A stretch of DNA of 13,096 nucleotides from an uncultured Burkholderiaceae bacterium (GCA_937862845.1 CALMCK010000091.1:1-13096); one strand, 5' to 3'. Counted from the first letter of the stretch, positions 6,025 through 13,096 are shown. A program made the numbers and translations. The notes: generated by a model not told the origin, from the sequence alone.

Positions 6025-6957
6025 TCACATGGTCAGTGACATTTGACCCCAACCAGATAACTGCATCAATCGCTCAAGCGCATAACCGCCAATCAATGAG
6101 TTGCCTTTCGCATCGAGCTCGGGTGACCAAACGCTGACGGTGCCGATGTTTGGCACAACGGCGACAATCCCACCACCGACGCCTGTTTTCAACGGCAAAC
6201 CAATCCGATAAGCATAATCACCCGCCGCGTCGTAAGCGCCGCAGGTGAGCAGCAACGCATTGACGCGTCGTGCGGCTTCGCGGCTCAAAACCTGATCACC
6301 GCTGCCAATGTCCAAGCCATCGTTGGCCAAAAACATCGCCGCTTGCGCGAGCTGTGCGCAGGTCATTTCGGTGGCGCACTGACGGCAATAGTTATCGAGC
6401 ACGGTTTCGGGCGCGTTGGCGAAGTTGTCAAAACTTTTCATGAAATAAGCAATCGCCATGTTGCGATACGAAGTGTCGCGTTCGCTGCGCGCCACGGCCA
6501 CATCCCAGTTCAAATCAGGCGCATCGGTGAGTCGACGTAAGAAATTCAACAGCGCCAAATCCAAATGCGCGTAACGACTGGTGAGGATGTCGGTGACCAC
6601 CAGCGCGCCCGCGTTGATGAAGGGATTGCGCGGCACACCGCGCTCGGACTCAAGCTGCACCAAAGAGTTAAATGCCTTGCCCGATGGCTCGCGGCCGACG
6701 CGCTGCCAAATGTCGTCGCCAACCAGCTTGAGCGCGAGCACGAAAGTAAATAGTTTGGAAATGCTTTGTATCGAAAACGGCACGTGCGCATCGCCGACCG
6801 AATGGTGTGTGCCATCAATCATGGCGACCGCCATGCCGAACTGGCGCGGCGGCACGCCCGCGAGTTCTGGGATGTAGTCGGCCACGCGGCCTTTGCCAAA
6901 CAATGCTTGGATTTCGGTTTCGATGGTGGTGAGCCATTGCTCAACGGGATAGGACAT
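6025..6957 (-). CDS. glsA: Glutaminase (GlsA family)
   Basis: The enzyme converts L-glutamine to glutamate and ammonia in the cytoplasm, and belongs to the beta-lactamase-like serine-dependent glutaminases. The sequence shows GRVADYIPELAG, then FSIQSISK with the catalytic S65 and K68 of the SxxK motif. Further blocks are SFNSLVQLE-like AFNSLVQLE, PRNPFINAGAL, SERDTSYRN, CGAYDAAGDYAYRIGLP and KTGVGGGIVAVVP. From the ATG at 6957 the product is 310 residues, the same as E. coli YbaS, and the catalytic serine falls at the family-typical position. A longer start at 6987 (320 residues) remains possible. Neither start has a clear Shine-Dalgarno sequence. The gene is divergent from the phospholipase gene and convergent with mutT. 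Confidence 0.94.
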   Translation of the reverse strand: MSYPVEQWLTTIETEIQALFGKGRVADYIPELAGVPPRQFGMAVAMIDGTHHSVGDAHVPFSIQSISKLFTFVLALKLVGDDIWQRVGREPSGKAFNSLVQLESERGVPRNPFINAGALVVTDILTSRYAHLDLALLNFLRRLTDAPDLNWDVAVARSERDTSYRNMAIAYFMKSFDNFANAPETVLDNYCRQCATEMTCAQLAQAAMFLANDGLDIGSGDQVLSREAARRVNALLLTCGAYDAAGDYAYRIGLPLKTGVGGGIVAVVPNIGTVSVWSPELDAKGNSLIGGYALERLMQLSGWGQMSLTM

Positions 6958-6987
6958 ATTTAACAATGTGTTGGGTGGAAAGTTCAT

Positions 6988-7100
6988 TATGGTACCGTGA
7001 ACACGCCATGAGCGCGCCTATTTGTCAGGCTTTTTGTTACAATGTCGCTTCTGATAAGCGCTTGATTTTAAAGGGCGCAACTTATTTTTAGGGATTAACC
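6988..7100. promoter_or_regulatory. Divergent glsA / phospholipase intergenic region
   Basis: This short gap must hold the promoters of both genes. On the + strand TACAAT (7038-7043, context GTTACAAT) is a candidate -10, but TTGTCA (7022-7027) is only 10 bp upstream, too close to be its -35. AGGGA at 7090-7094 is a good Shine-Dalgarno sequence for the phospholipase gene at 7101. TCTGA at 7050-7054 resembles the -10 of an envelope-stress (sigma-E) promoter, but no matching -35 was found. No promoter for glsA was recognised. Confidence 0.3.
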
Positions 7101-9413
7101 ATGGCGCTGCATTTTTTTCACCTCAACAAAAGCACGGTGTTCGCACTGCTGCTCGCCACTGCTTGGGCAGGCACGTCGGTGGCGTGGGCACAGAACGTCG
7201 AGCCAAGCTCAAGCACCACCTCGAGCAGCGCCAGCACACGCACAGCAAGCACTGCACCAACGGCACAGCGCGAAAAAATCGGGCTGGTGTTGTCTGGCGG
7301 TGGCGCGCGTGGCTTGGCGCACCTCGGCGTGCTGCGTGAGCTTGAGCGCCAGCACATCCCCATCGACTACATCGCGGGCACCAGCGCGGGCGCTTTGATT
7401 GGCGGCATGTACGCATCGGGATTGAGTGTTGATGAGATTGAACTGCGCATCAAGGATTTGGATTTACAGGCCATTTCATTTGCAACAGAGGATCGCCGCA
7501 AAACCACACAAAACCGTCGCAATCTCGACTACCAAGCCAACAATGCCCTCGACGTGAGTGTCTCTGACAGCGGCGGCGTCTCGCTGCCCATCGCCATTTC
7601 AGATGGCACACAAGTCGAAGCGGTCTTGCGCGACATCCTCAAAGACCGCCCCTACGACATAGACTTTGACAAGCTGCCGATTCCATTTCGCGCCGTCGCC
7701 TCCGATCTGGCCACGGGTAAAATCGTCGTGATTAAAAACGGCCAAATGGCGCAAGCCTTGCGCGCCAGCATGGCGATTCCCGGTGTGTTTGCCCCTGTTG
7801 CCAAAGGCGACCAACTGCTGGTCGACGGTATGGTGGCACGCAATCTGCCCGTCGATGTCGCCCGCCAAATGGGTGCCACCCGCATCATCGCGGTCGATGT
7901 CGGCTCAGACCTGCGCACCAAAGATGAGCTCAACAGCGTGGTCGCTGTCTCGGATCAAATCGTTGGCCTGCTGGTCAAACGCAATGTCGATGAACAGGTC
8001 GCGACCCTGACCCAAAAAGACATCCTCATCCGCCCGCCGCTGGGCAAGCTCAGCAATCTTGACTTCAAATCCGCCCATGCCGCGATTAAAATCGGCGAAA
8101 CTGCTTTAGAATCCCCCGCCATGCGCCGCCAACTCGCCAGCATGGCCGTCCAACCAAGCACGTATGCGCAGCGCATGAGCGGACACCACGCAGTGGCCGC
8201 AAGCGACACCAACAACATCACCATTGATTTTGTTCGCGTCGAAACCAATGGTCTGGCCAGTCCCGCCGCCCTTGGGTCGCAATTGGAAATGCAAGCAGGG
8301 CAAACATTCAACATCGAGCATGTCAATCAAGACATCGACACCCTCATGACCAGCGGACGCATCAGCCTCGTGCGCTATGCCATCAACCGCGTTGGCGAAC
8401 ACAACGAATTGGTCTACCAAGTCACCGAAAAAGATGGCGCCACCAATGCCGTGCGCGCAGGCCTCGAAGTCGAAGGCGATTCAGCGACCAACCAACAATT
8501 CACATTGCACGTCTCGCACCGTAAAGTCTGGCTCAACCGCTTGGGCGGCGAATGGCGCAATCATTTGGCACTGGGCAAAACCACGATTTTAAGCAGCGAG
8601 TTAAACCAACCATTGACCACCCGTGGCAACGTCTATGTTCGCCCATCGGTCAAGCTCACCTACGAAAAACACCCCGTCTACATCGGCAATGATTTGGCCA
8701 GCGAATACAACGTCTCACGCATCGAATACGGCTTCCTCGCAGGCACGCCGATACAGCGCATCGGCGAATGGGGCGTGGGCGCATCGCGCCGCCGCGTCAG
8801 CGTCTCGGGCAACAAAACCAACCCCGCCGTCATCATACCGAGCGACAGCGTCTGGCGCACCACCCTCGATGCCCAACTCACCCTCGACCAGCTCGATGAC
8901 GTGGCACTGCCGACCGAAGGCTACTTCCTGCGCAGCTATGCACGCATCTCACCCCAATCAAACAACGGCTCACGTTTTTGGCAAACCGGCCTACAAACCC
9001 TGTGGGCAAAGTCGCTGCGCCAGCACACCATTAACCTCCGATTTGAAGCAGGCGCCAGCAACAACAATCGCAGCGTTTACTTCTCGCCTTACAACCTCGG
9101 CGGCTACCAACGCTTATCGGGCTATTCACAAAACCAATTCCTCGGCAACTACATGGCCTTCGGCAGCGCCACCTACCGCTACCGCACCGCCTATGCTGTC
9201 CTGAACAACCCACTCTACATCGGCGCCTCACTCGAAGCGGGCAACACTTGGGCCAACCGTGACGACATCGGCCACCGCTTGCGCTACTCCGCCAGCTTAT
9301 TTGGCGCACTCAACACACCAATCGGTCCCGCACAAATCGGCGTCGGTATCTCACCAAAAGGCAACGCACGCTTTTACTTTTTCCTGGGCCGCACATTTAG
9401 TGAGACACCGTGA
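7101..9413 (+). CDS. Patatin-like phospholipase with POTRA and outer-membrane barrel (type Vd, PlpD-like)
   Basis: The 770-residue product joins an N-terminal lipase to its own outer-membrane barrel. A signal peptide covers residues 1-30 (hydrophobic VFALLLATAWAG, cleavage near AWA-QN). A Ser/Thr-rich linker follows (about 35-55). The patatin domain runs from about 58 to 345: oxyanion loop GGGARG (66-71), nucleophile S95 in GTSAG, and D242 in VDGMVARNLPVD completing the Ser-Asp dyad. A POTRA-like segment follows (ITIDFVRVETNG onward). The C-terminal part is rich in aromatic alternating strands and ends NARFYFFLGRTF, as in Omp85/BamA-type barrels. Type Vd autotransporters such as PlpD of Pseudomonas have this order and carry a phospholipase A1 activity. 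Four residues (SETP) follow the last phenylalanine. The substrate and whether the lipase is released cannot be seen. Confidence 0.93.
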   Translation: MALHFFHLNKSTVFALLLATAWAGTSVAWAQNVEPSSSTTSSSASTRTASTAPTAQREKIGLVLSGGGARGLAHLGVLRELERQHIPIDYIAGTSAGALIGGMYASGLSVDEIELRIKDLDLQAISFATEDRRKTTQNRRNLDYQANNALDVSVSDSGGVSLPIAISDGTQVEAVLRDILKDRPYDIDFDKLPIPFRAVASDLATGKIVVIKNGQMAQALRASMAIPGVFAPVAKGDQLLVDGMVARNLPVDVARQMGATRIIAVDVGSDLRTKDELNSVVAVSDQIVGLLVKRNVDEQVATLTQKDILIRPPLGKLSNLDFKSAHAAIKIGETALESPAMRRQLASMAVQPSTYAQRMSGHHAVAASDTNNITIDFVRVETNGLASPAALGSQLEMQAGQTFNIEHVNQDIDTLMTSGRISLVRYAINRVGEHNELVYQVTEKDGATNAVRAGLEVEGDSATNQQFTLHVSHRKVWLNRLGGEWRNHLALGKTTILSSELNQPLTTRGNVYVRPSVKLTYEKHPVYIGNDLASEYNVSRIEYGFLAGTPIQRIGEWGVGASRRRVSVSGNKTNPAVIIPSDSVWRTTLDAQLTLDQLDDVALPTEGYFLRSYARISPQSNNGSRFWQTGLQTLWAKSLRQHTINLRFEAGASNNNRSVYFSPYNLGGYQRLSGYSQNQFLGNYMAFGSATYRYRTAYAVLNNPLYIGASLEAGNTWANRDDIGHRLRYSASLFGALNTPIGPAQIGVGISPKGNARFYFFLGRTFSETP

Positions 9414-9423
9414 CAAGCAATAT

Positions 9424-9451
9424 GACTTTGACCAACGCATTGGCCAAAGTC
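9424..9451. other. Hairpin between the phospholipase gene and pyrF
   Basis: GACTTTG (9424-9430) pairs with CAAAGTC (9445-9451), and CCAA (9432-9435) with TTGG (9440-9443), around loop CGCA. One A/C mismatch separates the two helices. It starts 10 bp after the phospholipase stop and ends 26 bp before the pyrF ATG. No T-run follows on either strand, so it is not a classical terminator. It could stabilise mRNA, be a weak terminator, or lie in the pyrF leader. Confidence 0.6.
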
Positions 9452-9477
9452 GCCCAACCATTTAAATTATTCGAGCC

Positions 9478-10323
9478 ATGACATTTATAGACCAACTCAC
9501 ACTCGCTTGGCAAAGCCAAAATTCATTGCTCTGCGTCGGCATTGACCCCGACGTGGGCAAACTGCCTACACCGTTGCGCGGCCTCTCGACCGAGGATGCT
9601 TTTTTTCAATTTGGCAAAGCCATCATTGATGCAACCGCGCCACATGTGTGCAGTTTTAAACCGCAAATCGCTTATTTCGCCGCCCACAGCGCCGAGGATG
9701 TGTTGCAAGACCTCATCACATACAGCCACGAACAGCACCCACACATCCCCGTCATTCTCGACGCCAAACGCGGCGACATCGGCAGCACGGCCGCGCAGTA
9801 TGCCGCCGAGGCTTTTCGCCGTTACCGCGCGGACGCGGTCACGGTCAACCCATACATGGGACGCGACTCGGTCGAGCCATATCTTGAGTACGCCGAAAAA
9901 GGCGTGATTATTTTATGCCGCACCTCGAATGCGGGCGGCTCGGACGTGCAGTTTCTCAATGTGCAAATCGGCAATGAAGTCAAACCGCTGTACCAGCACA
10001 TTGCCCAACTCGTCGCCCACGAGTGGAACAGCACAGGCCAATGCGCCCTCGTGGTGGGCGCAACATATCCAGATGAGATTCGTGCCGTGCGCAGCATCGT
10101 CGGCGACATGCCGCTTTTGATACCGGGCATCGGCGCACAAGGCGGCGACCTCGCCGCCACACTCGATGCAGGCCTCTGCTCGGATGGCACTGGCGTGATG
10201 ATTAACTCATCGCGCGCCATCATTTATGCGAGCAGCGGCGATGATTATCAAAACGCCATGCGCCAAGCCGCCGCCGACACACAGCGGCAAATCAACGCGC
10301 TGCGCGGGCAACGCGGACAATAA
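9478..10323 (+). CDS. pyrF: Orotidine 5'-phosphate decarboxylase, class 2 (PyrF)
   Basis: This enzyme decarboxylates OMP to UMP, the last step of de novo UMP synthesis. The 281-residue product is longer than the E. coli type (about 245) and fits subfamily 2, found in Burkholderiales and Actinobacteria. It shows LCVGIDPD (residues 18-25), FKPQIAYFAA (60-69), and the catalytic block DAKRGDIGSTA with D95, K97 and D100. Later blocks are VNPYMGRDSVEPYL, CRTSNAGG, LVVGATYP and IPGIGAQGGDL. The Shine-Dalgarno sequence before ATG 9478 is weak (CGAG), but the N-terminus matches the family. A hairpin lies in the upstream gap. The stop TAA overlaps the A-tract of the downstream bidirectional terminator. 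pyrC, another pathway gene, is at the left end of the window. Confidence 0.96.
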   Translation: MTFIDQLTLAWQSQNSLLCVGIDPDVGKLPTPLRGLSTEDAFFQFGKAIIDATAPHVCSFKPQIAYFAAHSAEDVLQDLITYSHEQHPHIPVILDAKRGDIGSTAAQYAAEAFRRYRADAVTVNPYMGRDSVEPYLEYAEKGVIILCRTSNAGGSDVQFLNVQIGNEVKPLYQHIAQLVAHEWNSTGQCALVVGATYPDEIRAVRSIVGDMPLLIPGIGAQGGDLAATLDAGLCSDGTGVMINSSRAIIYASSGDDYQNAMRQAAADTQRQINALRGQRGQ

Positions 10324-10348
10324 AAAAACGGGCGCTGCCCGTTTTTTT
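10322..10348. terminator. Bidirectional Rho-independent terminator, pyrF / dioxygenase gene
   Basis: This is a symmetric terminator: seven A, stem CGGGC (10329-10333), loop GCT, stem GCCCG (10337-10341), seven T. It gives a GC stem followed by a T-run on both strands. It lies between convergent genes. The TAA of pyrF (10321-10323) and the TAA of the dioxygenase gene (complement of 10347-10349) both extend into its ends, so the intergenic space is essentially the terminator itself. Confidence 0.93.
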
Positions 10349-11090
10349 ACATCTCATCACTGCCCTGAAAGCCACCACGCCGAAAAGTCAGCACCAAGGT
10401 ATCGCGATGCCCCGCATCGCCCATCGGCTGAATCGGCGTGGACTCGTGTATGACGCGCTCATCATCGAGAAACAAAACGCTCCACGATTCAGTCAATGTG
10501 AAGCGTTGGCCATTCGGTCCAGCGGCTTCAAACACGCGGGTTTCGCCGCCTTTAATCTCATGCCGGTCAACCAACAAAACCGCCACAAAGTCCACGCCAT
10601 CGCGGTGCGCACCTTCGGGCGTTGGCCGACCGATGCCGTCGGTGGTGTCGATGCGAAATTGGTGCGCTTCGATATACCACGTGGGCTCGTTTTTGAGTTG
10701 CACACACAGATTGGCCAATGCGTGCAGCAGTGGCCGCCACGCGGCGCTCTCGAGCACATCGGCGCTCATCGGCTCAAACCAGCGCTCCATGCCGCCGTGC
10801 AAGGCGTTGTACGCAATCGGTTGCCAATGCGCGCGGTGCGGCGTTTGCTTCAGTTGGCCACCGTCAAACACGAAACAGCTGTGTCGACGATAGCGATAAC
10901 GGCCACCGTCTTTGAGGTAATTGTCCGTGGGCAAGTCGTTCCAAGAATGCTGTATGGCGTGCAACTCGGTCAAGTCAAACTCGGCGATGTCGCACAAGTC
11001 CTGAGGTGAAAGCAGCGCATATCCGCTCTGCGCAACAATCTCTTGCAAAGCGTAACGTGAGGCGTAGGGAGGTGTGATGAGGGTGCTCAT
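10347..11090 (-). CDS. 2OG-Fe(II) dioxygenase family protein (PF10014-like)
   Basis: The 247-residue product resembles the 2OG-Fe dioxygenase family that includes bacterial free amino-acid hydroxylases such as the L-isoleucine 4-hydroxylase of Bacillus. The iron-binding facial triad is visible: H162 and D164 in EGAHRDGVDF, and H215 in RVIHESTP. R229, in GHRDTLVLTF, is the likely 2-oxoglutarate-binding arginine. Other family-like parts are the N-terminal GRYRYRRHSCF and IEAHQFRID. The substrate cannot be predicted. The start codon is 18 bp downstream of the gpsA stop, so it is probably the last gene of a gpsA operon. The pairing with gpsA has no obvious metabolic meaning. Transcription ends at the shared terminator with pyrF. 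Confidence 0.85.
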   Translation of the reverse strand: MSTLITPPYASRYALQEIVAQSGYALLSPQDLCDIAEFDLTELHAIQHSWNDLPTDNYLKDGGRYRYRRHSCFVFDGGQLKQTPHRAHWQPIAYNALHGGMERWFEPMSADVLESAAWRPLLHALANLCVQLKNEPTWYIEAHQFRIDTTDGIGRPTPEGAHRDGVDFVAVLLVDRHEIKGGETRVFEAAGPNGQRFTLTESWSVLFLDDERVIHESTPIQPMGDAGHRDTLVLTFRRGGFQGSDEM

Positions 11091-11108
11091 GGCAAATTTA
11101 TCTTGCGG

Positions 11109-12113
11109 TTAGGATTCAGAGGTTGGCTCGCGTGAGAGCAATTGCTGCACGGCCAGCGCGGGCGAGAGGCCGTCGAGCAATTGGCACACCGTTTGGGTAA
11201 TCGGCATGTCCACGCCATGCTGCGCGGCGAGTTGCGCCATGGCATGCGCACACAGTGCACCTTCGGCGACGTGACCGAGCTGTGCGGTGATGTCAGCGAC
11301 GCTGCGCCCTTTGGCCAGCTCCAGACCGACCGCGCGGTTGCGCGACAAACTGCCTGTGGCGGTCAGCATCAAATCACCCAACCCCGTGAGGCCTGTCAAC
11401 GTGTTGGTCTGTGCGCCAAGCGCGTCGCCCAAGCGCAACATTTCAGCGACACCGCGCGTGAGCAATGCCGCACGTGCATTCATGCCCAGCGACAAACCAT
11501 CGCAGACTCCTGCGGCGATGGCGAGCACGTTTTTCAACGCACCACCCAGCTCGACACCGATGACATCTCTCGAATGGTACACCCGCAGAGAAGCATGGTG
11601 CAGCTGTTGTGCCAACTCGGCGTTTAAGCGCGGCGAGGTCGATGCCAATGTGAGCGCGCAAGGCTTGCCCTGCGCGACTTCTTGTGCGAATGACGGCCCA
11701 GACAATGCACCGCACGGTGCATCGCTGCCCAGCACTTGCGCCACAATCTGATGCGGCAACAGTGCTGTCTCACGCTCCACGCCTTTACACAACCACAGCA
11801 TCGCGGCTTGACTGCCATGTCGTTGAATCTGCTCCACCATCGTGCGCAGGGCAGAGAGTGGCGTGGCGATGATGATTAAATCATCTGCACTGGCGTGGCT
11901 GGCGATGGTTTTATCCAGCATTGATGAAAGTTTTAAACGGCCGCTCAGTCGCACGCTCGGCAAATACGCGCTGTTGAAAAACGTTTTTGCCATTGAGCTC
12001 ATCTGCAATTCATCACGCCCCCACAAAGTGACTTGATGGTCGCTGCGGTGCTCGGCAAGGCTGGAGGCCAACGCACTGCCCCATGCGCCTGCGCCTAAAA
12101 CGGTTATGTTCAT
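11109..12113 (-). CDS. gpsA: Glycerol-3-phosphate dehydrogenase [NAD(P)+] (GpsA)
   Basis: GpsA reduces dihydroxyacetone phosphate to sn-glycerol 3-phosphate, the backbone for phospholipids. The 334-residue product (E. coli about 339) starts MNITVLGAGAWGSALA, with the nucleotide-binding GAGAWG at residues 7-12. K110 (in LCKGVE) and K194 (in GGALKNVLAIAAG) fit the catalytic lysines. GPSFAQEV (139-146), GLGDL (244-248) and SRNR (257-260) are family blocks. The start at 12113 is used because the Rossmann motif must begin there; 14 extra residues from an upstream start at 12155 have no family likeness and run into the secB terminator. It follows secB, as in many betaproteobacteria, but the terminator between them suggests some independent transcription. 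No clear promoter was seen in the 40 bp before the start. Confidence 0.96.
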   Translation of the reverse strand: MNITVLGAGAWGSALASSLAEHRSDHQVTLWGRDELQMSSMAKTFFNSAYLPSVRLSGRLKLSSMLDKTIASHASADDLIIIATPLSALRTMVEQIQRHGSQAAMLWLCKGVERETALLPHQIVAQVLGSDAPCGALSGPSFAQEVAQGKPCALTLASTSPRLNAELAQQLHHASLRVYHSRDVIGVELGGALKNVLAIAAGVCDGLSLGMNARAALLTRGVAEMLRLGDALGAQTNTLTGLTGLGDLMLTATGSLSRNRAVGLELAKGRSVADITAQLGHVAEGALCAHAMAQLAAQHGVDMPITQTVCQLLDGLSPALAVQQLLSREPTSES

Positions 12114-12153
12114 GTGTGCTCGTTTTTTAAAATCAAAAAAATATTCAATATGC

Positions 12154-12186
12154 AAAAACCCACGTCAGTGCAGCGCGTGGGTTTTT
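12154..12186. terminator. Terminator hairpin between secB and gpsA
   Basis: AAAAACCCACG (12154-12164) and CGTGGGTTTTT (12176-12186) form an 11-bp stem around an 11-nt loop. Read on the - strand it starts 15 bp after the secB stop and ends in a five-T run, so it should terminate or attenuate secB transcription before gpsA. The stem ends are A/T on both sides, so it would work on either strand. Confidence 0.82.
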
Positions 12187-12201
12187 GATGGGTGCTTGAT
12201 T

Positions 12202-12654
12202 TTATTGCTTGGTGGCTGCTGCGGCCTGCTCTTGTTCGATTTTACTTTGGTAGAACTGCTCAAAGTTCATCTCGGCCAAATGCAATGGCGGCAATGACGC
12301 ACGCGTGAGCAAGTCGGCCACGTTTGAACGCAGATACGGGTAAATCATCGACGGGCAAACGATGTTGAGCACGGGTTGCAGCTGCTCTTCTGGCAAGTTG
12401 CTGATTTCAAAAATCGCCGATTGTTTGACTTCCAACAAGAAAAATACTTTTTCTTTGAGCTTGGCCGTGATGGTCGCATTGACATCCACTTCGTAGGCGT
12501 CAGTGTCGAGCTGGCGGTTTTCAGTGGAGATTTCGATGGCCACTTGTGGCGCTTCTTCTTCTAAAAAAACAGCAGGTGCGTTTGGCAACTCAAGCGATGC
12601 GTCTTTGAGGTAAACGCGGCGCAAGTCGAAAGTCGGTTGTACGGATTCAGTCAT
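12202..12654 (-). CDS. secB: Protein-export chaperone SecB
   Basis: SecB is a cytosolic homotetrameric chaperone that keeps preproteins unfolded and hands them to SecA. The 150-residue product (E. coli 155) has the family N-terminus TFDLRRVYLKDASLELPNAP, then YEVDVNATITAK and the conserved LNIVCPSMIYPYLRSNVADL. The acidic stretch FLEEEAP and the Ala/Gln-rich tail (EQEQAAAATKQ) are typical of the family. A good Shine-Dalgarno sequence (AAGGA, complement of 12661-12665) lies six bases before the start. It sits 75 bp downstream of grxC and is followed by a terminator. Outer-membrane proteins such as the phospholipase in this window are the kind of client SecB serves, though no direct link is shown. 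Confidence 0.97.
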   Translation of the reverse strand: MTESVQPTFDLRRVYLKDASLELPNAPAVFLEEEAPQVAIEISTENRQLDTDAYEVDVNATITAKLKEKVFFLLEVKQSAIFEISNLPEEQLQPVLNIVCPSMIYPYLRSNVADLLTRASLPPLHLAEMNFEQFYQSKIEQEQAAAATKQ

Positions 12655-12686
12655 TTTTTATCCTTAAAGTAAATGGTTAAAGTGTC

Positions 12687-12703
12687 ACGTTCGATGTGAA
12701 CGT
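12687..12703. repeat. Inverted repeat between grxC and secB
   Basis: ACGTTC (12687-12692) and GAACGT (12698-12703) form a perfect 6-bp inverted repeat around a 5-bp spacer. It lies in an otherwise A/T-rich 75-bp gap, 33 bp upstream of the secB start. No T-run follows on the - strand, so it is not a terminator of grxC. An operator or a small leader stem for secB is possible. The A/T-rich sequence next to it (12709-12729) could hold a promoter, but no clear pair of boxes was found. Confidence 0.45.
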
Positions 12704-12729
12704 AGTGAATAAAATTTTAATAAAAAACA

Positions 12730-12987
12730 TCAATCTTGTAACAAAGGCACAAGCCCACCAGCACGGTCGAGCGCGGCCAAATCATCAAAGCCGCCCACAT
12801 GCTGCTCGCCGATGTAAATCTGTGGCACGGTGCGCCGCCCTGTGCGGGTCATCATGGCATCGCGCTCGGCTGGGTCTTCGTCAATGCGGATTTTTTCGAT
12901 GTGGCTCACGCCTTTTTGCTTGAGCAGCATTTCGGCGCGCGTGCAGTAAGGGCAGTAGCCGGTGGTGTACATGAGAACTTTTGTCAT
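12730..12987 (-). CDS. grxC: Glutaredoxin 3 (GrxC)
   Basis: This is a small glutathione-dependent thiol-disulfide oxidoreductase of the cytoplasm. The 85-residue product starts MTKVLMYTTGYCPYC, with the dithiol active site C12-P-Y-C15. The cis-proline motif TVPQIYIGEQHVGGFDDL follows, with the GG(F)DD glutathione-binding stretch. Length and motifs are those of the GrxC class. The start at 12987 is chosen because the thioredoxin-like fold begins there; an in-frame start at 13023 would overlap the rhodanese gene by 28 bases. The start codon is 7 bp after the rhodanese stop, so the two are probably co-transcribed and translationally close. Confidence 0.96.
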   Translation of the reverse strand: MTKVLMYTTGYCPYCTRAEMLLKQKGVSHIEKIRIDEDPAERDAMMTRTGRRTVPQIYIGEQHVGGFDDLAALDRAGGLVPLLQD

Positions 12988-12994
12988 GGCTTGC

Positions 12995-13096
12995 CTATTT
13001 GACCAAAGGCAGTTGCGCTTCACGCCACGCTTTCAGCCCACCTTCGAGCACATGCACGTCGGTGAACTCAGCCGCAGCCAGGGCAGCCACTGCTTT
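12995..13096 (-). CDS. Rhodanese-like protein, C-terminal end (partial)
   Basis: Only the last 33 codons and the TAG stop (complement of 12995-12997) are in the window. The visible residues include VHVLEGGLKAWREAQLP, which is the C-terminal helix block of a single rhodanese domain (the family pattern is VLEGGxxxW). The active-site cysteine loop lies outside the window, so sulfurtransferase activity cannot be judged. A rhodanese gene directly before grxC and secB is the usual order in betaproteobacteria. The stop is 7 bp before the grxC start, which points to an operon. Confidence 0.82.
   Translation of the reverse strand, partial: KAVAALAAAEFTDVHVLEGGLKAWREAQLPLVK

Noticed and set aside
6024..6040. 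Terminator between mutT and glsA (GTCAC / GTGAC stem)
   Set aside because: Only 5 bp with a 7-nt loop, lies mostly inside glsA, and no T-run follows.
7050..7054. Sigma-E type promoter for the phospholipase gene
   Set aside because: TCTGA is present but no GAACTT-like -35 lies about 16 bp upstream.
8623..9204. 193-codon open frame in another + frame inside the phospholipase gene
   Set aside because: Ser/Thr/Ala/Pro-rich shadow of the barrel-coding sequence; no start signal or domain.
10407..11009. 200-codon + strand open frame opposite the dioxygenase gene
   Set aside because: The - strand frame carries the full iron-binding triad and family blocks; the + frame shows nothing recognisable.

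Overview
The window reads as a chromosomal stretch of a betaproteobacterium, most likely of the order Burkholderiales. The evidence is gene order and protein type: argJ, a DUF815 ATPase and mutT in that order; rhodanese, grxC, secB and gpsA in that order; a class-2 PyrF; and moderate GC. I cannot name the species. Almost all genes are housekeeping genes with intact family motifs.

Left part (1-5500, + strand): pyrC (dihydroorotase), a DUF3025 gene, argJ (arginine biosynthesis), a REP-associated tyrosine transposase (RAYT), and a DUF815 AAA+ ATPase. The gaps between these genes hold GTAG-headed REP hairpins, always as inverted pairs. Three pairs of one family (1321-1475, 3744-3899, 4415-4570) have nearly the same length (about 155 bp) and related interiors, so they look like copies of one miniature composite element. 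Two of them bracket the RAYT closely. A fourth pair (2380-2464) has a different stem, and its GTAG supplies the DUF3025 stop codon.

Middle (5500-10350): mutT converges on glsA (glutaminase, - strand). A divergent gap then leads to a 770-residue patatin-type phospholipase with POTRA and outer-membrane barrel regions (type Vd, PlpD-like), followed by pyrF (OMP decarboxylase). pyrC and pyrF both act in UMP synthesis but are about 8 kb apart and not in one operon.

Right part (10347-13096, - strand): read in transcription order this is a rhodanese end (cut by the window), grxC, secB, a terminator hairpin, gpsA and a 2OG-Fe(II) dioxygenase gene. A symmetric terminator at 10322-10348 serves both pyrF and the dioxygenase gene and contains parts of both stop codons.

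The best candidate for something undescribed is the REP/RAYT system: one HUH transposase gene inside paired REPs, with a transposase-free copy of the same composite 2.3 kb away and a second REP family nearby. No CRISPR array, tRNA, rRNA or prophage was seen.
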